Source: Nymphaea colorata (taxonomy: Eukaryota > Streptophyta > Magnoliopsida > Nymphaeales > Nymphaeaceae). Taken from it: a DNA stretch of 20,140 bases. Below, in pieces: positions 1-8,460 of this stretch; positions within the stretch are counted from its first letter, which is position 1, and each line of letters begins with the position of its first letter. The stretch spans positions 19,649,149 to 19,669,288 of the forward strand of contig NC_045146.1 in assembly GCF_008831285.2 (NCBI RefSeq). The letters run 5' to 3'. The notes below the pieces were generated by a model. The model was not told where the DNA came from and searched no databases. It was given only the letters and a program-made list of their open reading frames with translations. Position numbers and translations under genes: made by a program.

Positions 1-463
1 CGTGCATCGACCAGAAGTTTATAGACTATAGTGTTCAAGTGGACTAAAATCCTTAGAAATATAAAATATTTATTGAGTGATATTTTTTTTTCAGGAAATC
101 ATTTTGATAACAAGGAGAGTTTGCTTTGCATGGATGCACATGGATGTGGATGAGAATAATAGTGTTTGTTTGTTATTTCTTAACTTTATATGTTGTGAAT
201 ATGCGATACAATTAAGGATGTCAATAAATCAGATTCGAATGAAATATACCCTTAACCGTATCTACTTTTTTGAATATTCACGTATTTGATTTTAAATTTG
301 GATTCAAGTATAAACAAATAAAATTCATATTTGGAATCTGATCTCATCATTCAAATCTGATTTTTATATTCATATCTAAATCTGAATTTGAATTTCAAAA
401 TGAATTTAACCGATTTTCAAAATGCAAAAGCATTAGGGACCCTAGTTTCTTCAAATTAGTAAA
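1..463. other. AT-rich intergenic DNA with degenerate repeats
   Basis: No gene is supportable here. From about 215 to 415 the sequence is a low-complexity run of variants of AATCTGAATTTGAATTT-like words (GATTCGAAT, AAATCTGAT, AATCTGAATTTGAA). That is the texture of a decayed non-autonomous plant repeat, but I could not define terminal repeats or a target duplication. The short open frame at 77-289 is Phe/Ile/Cys-rich and looks like chance translation of AT-rich DNA. Confidence 0.5.
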
Positions 464-471
464 TTTGGACC
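464..471. repeat. Left target-site duplication of hAT-like MITE
   Basis: TTTGGACC immediately precedes the terminal repeat of the 472-981 element and is repeated exactly at 982-989. An 8-bp duplication is the hallmark of hAT-superfamily insertion. Confidence 0.85.
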
Positions 472-981
472 TAGGGCTATACAAGCCAAGTTGAGCTCGA
501 GCTTGGCGAGCTCGAGCTCGACTCGACTCAAAAAACTCGAGCTTGAGCTCGAGTCGAGCTCGACTCAACTACATAAATTTGAGCTCGAACTCAAATCTAG
601 TATATAAATTTGAGCTCGAACTCGACTCGTTAACCCATTTAACTCGTTTAAGCGTTAACTCTTGTAATCATTAACTCATGTAACTCTTTTAACTCGTGTA
701 AGCATTAACTCATGTAACTTGTGACATAGGTTTTTACCATAAAAGTTAAAACCCGTGATTCAATGAACCGATTTTGACAATATTATATAAAGTATCAGTT
801 TTAGAGTCGAATCAAGTAGAAACTAATCAAGTTCTTAAAACTCGAACTTGACTCGTTTATCATTTCAAATATCTTTGTAAGCTTGAATTCGACTTGTTTA
901 TAAACTAGTCGAGCACAAGTCAAGTTTTTTTGAGCGAGTTCAAGTTGAGCCCAAATTGACTAGGCTCATTGTGCAGCCCTA
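472..981. mobile_element. hAT-like non-autonomous element (MITE), 510 bp
   Basis: The element opens with TAGGGCTATACAAG and closes with TTGTGCAGCCCTA. The ends are an imperfect terminal inverted repeat (TAGGGCT, then A/G, T/C, ACAA). Perfect 8-bp duplications TTTGGACC lie directly outside at 464-471 and 982-989, which fits the hAT superfamily. The interior is made of variants of GAGCTCGAGCTCGACTCG, in both orientations and therefore highly self-complementary. At about 620-720 there is a short tandem motif of the TTAACTCATGTAACTC type. It has no open frame of note, so it would depend on a transposase supplied elsewhere. The ends and duplication are read directly; superfamily assignment rests on duplication length and terminal sequence. 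Confidence 0.85.
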
Positions 982-989
982 TTTGGACC
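982..989. repeat. Right target-site duplication of hAT-like MITE
   Basis: TTTGGACC directly follows the right terminal repeat and is identical to the copy at 464-471. Confidence 0.85.
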
Positions 990-1104
990 TTAGTATTGAA
1001 CCACATTATAGTTTAAAAGTTCGAAACGATCTAAAAACTTGTTTTAGATCATAGATAATTTTTTGATAACTTGTTTCGACTTTCGAGTTCGTGATCTACT
1101 CCAA

Positions 1105-1285
1105 CTTCACCAAGGGGTGTCGTACTGGTTAAAATGCTTGTAGGCCATCGCATTATTATTGAAGTTTCACGTGTAGGTCACGATAAATAAAAGTTGGATG
1201 TGTGATCGGACAATACATGCAAGTTGGATCTTGCTCCCGCCGGGTCCAGATTTCCATTCATAATTTAAATTCTGTTTTTTAGGTT
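1105..1285 (+). mobile_element. Possible tRNA-derived SINE-like tract
   Basis: The stretch starts with GGGGTGTCGTACTGGTTAAA, which resembles a pol III A box (TGGCNNAGTGGTT type). It runs through a moderately conserved-looking body to GGGTCCAGATTTCC, loosely like a B box, and ends near a T-rich tail (CTGTTTTTTAGG). The B-box match is weak, the spacing between boxes (about 120 bp) is longer than in a tRNA promoter, and I could not find flanking duplications. This is a pattern-level suggestion only; it could be unrelated repeat DNA. Confidence 0.2.
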
Positions 1286-1637
1286 GTTTCTTGTTGAGGA
1301 AGGTCTTTCTATATCGCACTCCAATAAAGCCGTGAAACGGTTGAAATTGGGCGCGAAACTGTCGACCGCCACAGCTATCTTGATACCCCGAAGCTCCATC
1401 GATCGACCGCTGGTGCCATGGCCCATGGCTGGTCTCTGGCATCCGATCCTTGTGAGCGTTCTTGAAGAACGTAACATCAACATCTGTGGCCCCCCTTCCG
1501 TTGCAGCGGCACTGTTGTTGATGCTCTTGAAGAAGTTGGGACTACCATTGGCACAGCAGTTGTACCTTCCTGTCTTCGTTTGGAGATGAAAGAGGGAGTC
1601 GACGGTCAAGGAGCCGTAATCTGGAGTCTCTCTCAGG
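1284..1637 (+). pseudogene. Exon-like GC-richer block, identity unknown
   Basis: This block has visibly higher GC and more balanced codon-like composition than its T-rich surroundings. The frame starting at 1284 stays open for about 100 codons. Another forward frame reads an acidic segment (DALEEVGTTIGTAVVP, about 1520-1567) and then continues to CTCTCTCAG followed by GTATGG at 1638, a good match to a plant splice donor. The two frames do not join, and in-frame stops interrupt the second one upstream (around 1470-1480). It may be a decayed first exon or a captured gene fragment. I recognise no domain. The minus-strand frames over the same DNA look like shadows. Confidence 0.25.
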
Positions 1638-2389
1638 TATGGATCATGGGGAACCTCTATTTGAATCTCTGTGTTTCTCTTTCTGCTCCGTCGAGTTTCG
1701 GAAAACCTGCAGTCCCTTTAATGACCATGTCAATCAAGGATGCCAATCGATCGTAGCCTTAGTTTTGTTCAACTTGGATTTGAGCCAGTTCCTCCTATCA
1801 ATCAATGTAAATTTTGTTTGGATTTAGAGATAATTCACATTCTTGCGTTACTAGTTGGTATCGGTCTCCGGTAGAAGATACGTATTTATCTCAGTTTGTG
1901 TTTTTCGTCCGAGTGAGTAAGAGGATTACAATTCAAATTTCTACACTTCCTGGGTCAAAGGTTGCATTTAGGTCTGATTGTGGTGCTAATCCATTGTCAC
2001 ATGGATGGAATGGCCCACAACTTCTTTTGTCAAAAGAATATTCTAACAAGGAAAGTATTTTTTTTGGAAAAGGAGAAACTATTCTCGTCCCCTTATTGTA
2101 ATTTTCAAGTGCATCCATCTCTTAACGTGCACTTCTGAGACAAATAAATTATTTTGTGATTTTAACTATGCATTTTCGCCTTCTAATCACCTACACATGG
2201 GTTGATCTGGATGGGTTTTGTGACACTTCAAAATGACATAGATGCTATTCTACCATATGTGCGAACACATAACAACAACATTAATGACTCATTCAGTATG
2301 TCTGTTGGTTGAGGGGTCTTTACAAAAAAATGTTCATCCATTTGAAATTATAGGTAAACAACGTCAACTATACAATGAACAAGGGGTGC

Positions 2390-2790
2390 CAATAATGTGG
2401 CTCCTTGGACACTGCAGGTTCTGTTCTGGCCATTAAGGGGTCCTGAAAGCTAAGATGTATGTCTTATTGTGCATATATGTGTGTTGATGTGTTTAAATCG
2501 GTGCTGCCCAAGTCAGTCATGCTAACCATAATGGAAGGGAGCCATCATATGCATCTCTACCTTGATTTCAATGTTGTCAGTTGTGCAGGAGATAAAGTAA
2601 ATGCTAATTCAGAGTTACGCTTCATGGACACTGCATGTTCTGTTCTGGACATGGTGGAGTCCTGAAAAACTAGATGTTTGACATGCCTGTATATTATGCA
2701 TGTTTAAAGTGGGCTGATAGGGTCAGTCATGCTAAAAATAATGGAAAAGACTCCTCATATGACTATCTTGATCTCTTCTTGCTTCTCACA
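2390..2790 (+). repeat. Diverged direct tandem duplication, period about 219 bp
   Basis: GACACTGCAGGTTCTGTTCTGG at 2408 recurs as GACACTGCATGTTCTGTTCTGG at 2627. The similarity continues downstream: GTCCTGAAAGCTAAGATGT versus GTCCTGAAAAACTAGATGT, and GTCAGTCATGCTAACCATAATGGAA versus the matching stretch from about 2731. Both copies are clearly diverged, so the duplication is old. It encodes nothing recognisable. Confidence 0.65.
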
Positions 2791-3381
2791 CAAGGGATCA
2801 TAGTCCTCTTGCCTATGGAGGCGAAGTTTTCATATCATACTAAGGCATCATGGTTCCAAACCCTTTTAGCATTTTTCGTGTCTTAGACTTACTGCTGAAA
2901 TATATATTACTTTTCACTTCATCAATGAAAATGAAAGTTAGACAGCTAAAGTTTGTGTCTCTACTATCTCGAGAACTTGTAGCCACTTCTACTACAACTT
3001 TGTTTGTGGTTAGTCTTGAATTTTTCTTTTCCTTTCCTGCTAAAAGTGTGATTCAAGAATTGTTTTCAGTGAAATTCAAGTCTATTTGTGAAAAGAGCTT
3101 TTATAAATAAAGCTAGTTGGGGAGAAACTTTCAGATATGGTTTTAGAGACTATGGTTATGTAGTTTTTCATGACTTCTTTGTGGTGATCATGAATCTCAT
3201 TACATATCTTTAGCTTTAAACTCGAAAAAGACATCCAGATTATGCCAATGAGCAAAAACACTCACACTTTATATGCATATTGGTAAGGTTAGTAATTTTT
3301 GTCATTGTTCTCATATTTTATAAGTAGTTCCAATTTAGTCATTTCATTTTAGTGTTGTTGAGATGCACTGGTCTATTACAG

Positions 3382-3471
3382 ATCAAGACAATGGAACAAC
3401 GGACCGACTTACAATCTAGGAAGCGTGCTATCAACATGGAGCAAGGGACTCCCAATGGCTTGAAGACTCAA
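3382..3471 (+). other. Candidate small exon, product unknown
   Basis: A hydrophilic open segment of 30 codons (including MEQRTDLQSRKRAINMEQGT) follows a plausible acceptor (TCTATTACAG, ending 3381). It is followed at 3472 by GTTTGT, a weak donor. The Gln/Arg/Lys-rich composition differs from the surrounding hydrophobic chance translation. No family is recognised. It could pair with the island at 4566-4666 as remnants of one gene, but nothing proves that. Confidence 0.2.
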
Positions 3472-4565
3472 GTTTGTTTGACCTGTAATGAGGTTCTTGC
3501 ATTTTGCTTCATTTTGTTTTCTTTCCTTAGATTTTTGAAGTTACATAAGAGACAAGTTCATTCTTGTTGTTTCATTTCTTTGTACACGCAATCAAGAAGT
3601 TGGTTCAATCTTAAAGTCCAGGCTTGTGACTTTTGTAATATGTCTCAGCCTAGTGTCTCTACACCTTCTTGGCCGGTGGAATGTTTTCTTGCTGTATCTG
3701 TGTGTTTAGTATCTCTTTATCACTGGTATGATTACCTTCAAGGTTGAAACGCAGGGCATTTTGATTGCTAAAATATGCATCATGACTTTTGTTTGTAAGT
3801 ATTTGTTGCATCCTCAACGACCACCCTGCTGGCAATGTGCTGTAAAAATTGTTCAAACTTTAGACCAATATAAGTGAGTGTTCGTTTGACCACTGTATCA
3901 TACAAAAAAGGTGGTTCAAGGAAATACTTTTCCTTCGCATCTGAAAAGAACACTTCTGGAACTAGTGCATGGTCCACACTTTAAATGATTTGCCCAATTT
4001 TTTTGACAAAAATGGGTTAGAGTGGACCCACCTTGTTGGGACTTCTTTTATATAAAAAAGGCTTGTCCCAAAAGTTGTGCCTTCCTAACTTTTCTGGTTT
4101 TCCTGACATGGTACAGCTAATTTCATCTTTATGTTTGTCACACTAAGCTGTTACTACTTTTTTTTTTCTTTCCGTTGTTGTTATGCTACAAGCCTATCAC
4201 AGTGCTTATACCTTGGTTTCATTTAAACTCATTCTGTATTTTTTTATAAGAATTGGTTTCTGTCTGCTAGATGAGAAACATTTGATATATGCATGTTATA
4301 TCAGAATGTTAGTACATTTTCATTGTTGTAGAGGCTTATTCTTATCTGTTATAACGGAGTTCAGCCAGTCATGGTAACACCAACTTCCCTGGGGGGCAGT
4401 TGTAGCTTAGGTTGCCATTAATTGTTACATTTTTTAAATTCTATTATGGCAGCCTATTGATGAGAAAACATCGTTGCTAACAAATATATGCTACTCCATT
4501 TTACCTTGCTGTAGCTAATGTTATGCCACATGGGAGTTAGTTATACATTTTCTTTGTCTTTTCAG

Positions 4566-4666
4566 ATTCTGAACATCAATGACCTGTTCAGGTATGAGGT
4601 TGATGAAATTACTGACATGTTCATCAGTCTAGTTTATATTTTGGCATCTGATAATATGCAAAATAG
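4566..4666 (+). other. Candidate small exon with strong acceptor, product unknown
   Basis: A long polypyrimidine tract ending CTTTGTCTTTTCAG (to 4565) is a strong plant acceptor. The frame starting ILNINDLFRYEVDEITDMF stays open to a TAA at 4668. Two donors are possible: CAG/GTATGA after 4591 (strong) and ATAG/GTAACT after 4666. The peptide is acidic and exon-like, but I do not recognise a domain. It may be a relic of a host gene whose other exons are lost or lie outside the window. Confidence 0.3.
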
Positions 4667-5489
4667 GTAACTCTTTTTGAAAGTTTGTTTCTTTGTTTTT
4701 GCTTTTATCATTTTCCTGGTTGGTAATGGACCATTGTGTAATTATTTCTACAATTTAGTGGTGTTTTACATTGTCATTCGTTTTATACATGTGCACATGT
4801 GCTGGCTAATTTTTGATACTCTTCCATTGTTTCTTCAAATTTTGTCTATCTTTATGTTATGTTTTAGACACTGCATTTTTTAGGTGCTTGTTTCTTTATG
4901 TATAATTTGAAACTTCTTTCCTTCTATCATGCCACAATTAGGAGGCGCAATTTGCCAATTCTAGGCACTTCTTCATGTATTAACATTTCTTGAGAGTATA
5001 TTTCTCATCTTACCAGCCATCTTGTTGTTTTGAAGAAAAGTGACTTATGCTTTTGTGAATTATCCTCTCCTTATTTTCTTAAAGTTTTCACCCAAATCAA
5101 AATGAATATTAAAATATAACCACACACTATCAAAGAAAAAGAGAGGCAAGCTTTGTAATGTGGTTCAGGAACAAGTCCTTACGTGCACCATGATTTTTCT
5201 GCACCAGACTCACTCTATGCGGTGGTGAGTTTCCATTGATTATGATGTCATGTTGCATGAGATAAGGCAAGGTGCATATCCCCCTTCGATGATTTCAGCA
5301 TGACAATTACATATATTCTTATCCAAATCAATTTGGTTACCTTTGTCACCTCTTTTCTTCATCCGAAAGATATGGTCATTATCCTCTCTTTTATTGCCTT
5401 AGATAGTCCAGGATTCTTATTGGCTTGACAACCGGATGCACCAACATCCCCTTTAAACTCAAGTGTCCTAAGGCCTAATTGAAATCCAA

Positions 5490-5811
5490 AGAACCAAATA
5501 ACCAATAACATATCATAGAAGGCATAGACAACCTACTTGTAATGGCGAAGTGCAAACTGAAATTTGTCTTATACCTCTTGAAGAAGCAAATCTAAGAGAG
5601 ATAACTCTTAGCATATTGATATCAACTAGAACCATTCGGAAGCGTAATGGATTTGTATCTTACGAACCCTTTGCTTCTGAATATGGAGTTAGAATAAATG
5701 TAGTTCATTCTTCTTATAAGCGATCATTTTATAGATGACGTTTCTTAAATGTTTTTTTTTTTTTTTTGAATTAAACCCCTTCCAAAAAAAAAAAAAATCC
5801 CTAGCTCCATT
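5490..5811 (+). repeat. Partial, diverged B-half at the left edge of the array
   Basis: Homology to the B half begins near CCAAAGAACC and continues through GGAGTTAGAATAAATGTA...CATTCTTCTTATAAGCGATCA, matching GGAGTTAGAATTAATGTA...CGTTCTTCTTGTTAGCGGTCA in later copies. It is the least degraded coding-like copy: 5550-5738 remains open for about 60 codons and includes STRTIRKRNGFVSYEPF, a basic segment that the later copies have lost to stops and frameshifts. It ends in unusual T (about 5749-5767) and A (about 5786-5797) homopolymers where other copies have only short runs. The left boundary is approximate. Confidence 0.7.
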
Positions 5812-6769
5812 GATGGGAGTATAGTCTAGGTTCAACATATGTCTGTGTCTTCCAAGCCCTAACTCAGACTGGCCTTAGAACCCTCTACTTGATTCCCATA
5901 ACTCTAAACTGTGGGTTTGCTAACCAACCCTATTCAAACCTCACTTCAATGTCTAACTGATTTAAGCCGGCTCGATTAAGCCATGGTTTGGTGGATGAAT
6001 GAGTTTGAGGAATGCAACGAATTTCAATATGACAAGAAAGTTAAGTATTTTATGACATTTGATGATGATCCATTTGATGATATTGCTGGAAATGATGTTG
6101 CTGAAAATGATGTTGGTCTTGGAAATGGAGATCATGAGAACCAGTCACATATCAAATAAGGGGTTGGCAATCGAGTGCATTGTGCAATCACTTGCAATCG
6201 AGAAAAGCAAAGTGAAATTTGTGATTTACCTATTGAAGAATCTAATCCAAATGGGACAACATTTTAGAGACCTACAATCTACTATATCCATTTGGAAACC
6301 TAGTGTAATTGTATCTTATGAATCCTATGTTCTTGAATTTTGGGCTGAGATAGTTGTTGTTCATTCTTATCTTGAGCTGTAACTTCGTGTATCATGTTTT
6401 CAAAATGTTTTATAAGATTAAACCTTTATTTAAAACAAGTATTCAAAATCCATAGGCCCATACATAAAGAGGGTCTAGTCTAGGTTCAACTTAAGTCCGT
6501 GTATTCTGAGGCCTAACTCAGACTGGTCTTAGAACCCTCTGCTTGATTGCCAAAGTACAAGACCCTGGTCCCCCTAACTGACCTTATTTGAACATCACTT
6601 CAATATTTAACTGAGACTGGATATTGAAGCCCACTACGTGAACTGTAAATTAGGCCCATCCTAACCCTTGGGAACCTGAAATACTTAACAGTATTTGTGT
6701 TATAATTTCAGCAAAATGTAAAAATTTGGGAAGGTGAATTGATTTGTCCAATGTAGTGTATTTTGATAC

Positions 6770-6900
6770 CAGAAATACTTCAAGTATCTTTCAAAATTTG
6801 ATGATGACGATACATATAATGATACTGCTGAAGCGGATGTTGTTGTAAGGTTGATCTCGGTAATGCCTGCATCCATAGAACGAATCACATGTAAATAGAA
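6770..6900 (+). pseudogene. Exon-like Asp-rich segment of dimer copy 1, B half
   Basis: This is the counterpart of the acidic segment of the other B halves, with the shortest and most interrupted tract (GATGATGACGATACATATAA). It is decayed by substitutions and frame changes, and no function is inferred. Confidence 0.4.
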
Positions 6901-7147
6901 GGTATTGACAACTTACTCACAATGGAGAGGTGCAAACCTAAATTCGTCGTCTTCGTCTTGAAGAATAAATCCAAGTGAGATAACTCTTAGGAGATGGACA
7001 CAAACCATTTCAAAGCCTGAAAGATTTGTATCTTATGAATCCTTTGCTTCTGAATATGGAGTTAGAATTAATGTACTCCATTCTTCTTGTTAGCGATCAC
7101 TTTATAAATCATGTTTTCTAAATGTTATTGCAATTAAAACCACTTTC

Positions 7148-7155
7148 AAAAAAGG
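7148..7155. repeat. Left target-site duplication of 210-bp insertion
   Basis: AAAAAAGG precedes CAATGTTAT and is repeated at 7366-7373. Other array copies have a single A-run at this place (CCTTTCCAAAAAAGTTCTC), confirming an insertion. Confidence 0.75.
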
Positions 7156-7365
7156 CAATGTTATCCGTATCGTACGATACGGACGCGTATCGTACGATAC
7201 ATATAAGTCAAGAAAACCTATACGATACGTGTTTCAAACACGATACACGTCTGTATCGTACACGTATCACCCATATCGTGCGATACGGGGGCTGTATCGT
7301 GCGATACGGGGGCTGTATAGGTCGGCCCGACCGATACGCGATACGCTGCGCCTTTTATAACATTG
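7156..7365. mobile_element. Small hAT-like MITE rich in CGTATCGTACGATACG
   Basis: A 210-bp element bounded by the inverted repeat CAATGTTAT...ATAACATTG, with AAAAAAGG duplicated on both sides. The interior is built from repeated palindromic words (CGTATCGTACGATACG, TATCGTGCGATACGGGGGC twice), so a single strand could fold extensively. It is absent from the corresponding place in every other dimer, which shows it inserted after amplification. The 8-bp duplication favours hAT; a mutator-like origin (usually 9 bp) is less likely. It has no coding capacity; the open frame through 7122-7454 is incidental. Confidence 0.8.
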
Positions 7366-7373
7366 AAAAAAGG
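7366..7373. repeat. Right target-site duplication of 210-bp insertion
   Basis: AAAAAAGG follows ATAACATTG and matches 7148-7155. Confidence 0.75.
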
Positions 7374-7389
7374 TTCTCAAAATCCCTAA

Positions 7390-8460
7390 CTCAGCATAAC
7401 TCTAGGTTCAGCACATGTCTGTGCCTTACAAGGCCTAACTCAGACCGACTTTAGAACCCTCCATTGATTCCCATAACTCTATGCTGTGGTTCGCCGACCG
7501 AAACCCTATTCGAACTACACTTCAATGTCTAACTGAGACTAGATATTGAAGCCTGCTACATGAAACGTTAGTTTGGTGGATCCTTTAGGTAACCAGGAAT
7601 GCTTAGCAGTCTTTTGCTGTAGCAATTTCGAAAAAGGTAACATTTAACTGTGATGAATGAATTTGAGAAATACAACGGATTTTGATATGACAAAAGCTTG
7701 AAGTATCTTATGACATTTGATGATGATGATCCATTTGAAGATATTGATGGAAATGACGTTGCTGGAAATAATGTTGGTCTTGGAAATGGAGATCTTGAGA
7801 GCCAATCACATATCAAATAAGGGATTGACAATCGACTCGTAATGGAGAAGAGCAAAGTGAAATTTGTAATTTACCTATTGAAGAATCTAATCCAACTGCG
7901 TCAACATTTTGGAGATCAATAGTTTAATATATCCATTTGGACACCTAGTTGATGGTATTTCTGTTATAATTTCAGGAAAAGTAAAAATCTGTGAAGATGA
8001 ACTGGTTTGTCCAATGCAGTGTATTTTGAGACCAGAAGTACTTCAAGTATCTTTCAAAATTTGATGATGACGACGACGACGATGATGCATATGACAATAC
8101 TGCTGAAAGGGATGTTGTTGCCAGTAATTTTGATATGGGGAATGGTGCATCGAAAGGACCAATTACATATTAATAGAGGGTCTTGACACATTGCTCACAA
8201 TGGTGAGTTGCAAACCTGAATTCGTCCTCTTTGTCTTGAAGAATAAAATCGAAGTGAGATAACTCTTTGGAGATCGACAAGGACCGTTTGGAAGCCTGTG
8301 AGGTATTTGTAACTTGGGAACCCTTTGCTTCTGAATATTGAGTTAGAATTAATGTACTCCGTTCTTCTTGTTAGCGGTCACTTTATAAATCATGGTTTCT
8401 AAATGCTATGAAATGAAATCCCTTTCCAAAAAAGTTCTCAAAATCTCTTGCTCCATATAT
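7390..8460 (+). repeat. Dimer copy 2, with internal deletion of about 331 bp
   Basis: The A half runs normally to CCATTTGGACACCTAG (to about 7949) and then jumps straight into GTATTTCTGTTATAATTTCAGG, sequence that lies near the middle of the B half in other copies. The A-marker spacing to copy 3 is 1077 bp instead of about 1408, so about 331 bp is missing, spanning the A/B boundary. The remainder of the B half is regular. Confidence 0.88.

Larger units (their letters stand above)
1640..5485. other. Long T-rich, gene-poor stretch (intron-like)
   Basis: About 3.8 kb with strong plus-strand T bias and several polypyrimidine runs ending in AG, the texture of plant introns or transcribed non-coding DNA read on the plus strand. 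Open frames here (for example 2850-3110, 3352-3747, 4183-4377, 4677-4883) translate to Phe/Leu/Cys-rich chance peptides with no recognisable motif. Embedded are a diverged duplication at about 2390-2790 and two exon-like islands at 3382-3471 and 4566-4666. I see no RNA gene. Confidence 0.5.
5812..7389 (+). repeat. Dimer copy 1, diverged, with hAT-like insertion
   Basis: The A half begins at GATGGGAGTATAGTCTAGG and the B half near 6467. The copy differs strongly from the others. The A half lacks the segment between GTTTGGTG and GATGAATGAG that other copies have (TCCTTTAGGTAACCGG onward), but keeps about 50 bp near 6350-6400 that copies 3-7 have lost. Its B half carries the 7156-7365 insertion. 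The open frame at 6059-6382 runs out of phase with the Asp-rich frame of the other copies and is not a gene. Confidence 0.8.

Noticed and set aside
215-430. A complete second MITE at the left end
   Set aside because: The AATCTGAATTTGAA-type texture suggests an old repeat, but neither inverted ends nor a target duplication could be found.
1105-1180. A tRNA gene
   Set aside because: Only an A-box-like word is present; no cloverleaf can be drawn and the B box is missing at tRNA spacing.
1167-1609. Minus-strand open frames of 91 and 114 codons
   Set aside because: No motif is recognisable, they overlap each other in different phases, and the splice-like signal at 1638 favours the plus strand.
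6059-6382. Met-rich 107-codon open frame as a gene
   Set aside because: It reads the GATGATGAT tract out of phase (ATG ATG ATG) with the Asp frame seen in all other units; the equivalent frames in other copies are closed.
7122-7454. 110-codon open frame across the 210-bp insertion
   Set aside because: It is formed by the palindromic MITE joined to array DNA and has no support in other units.
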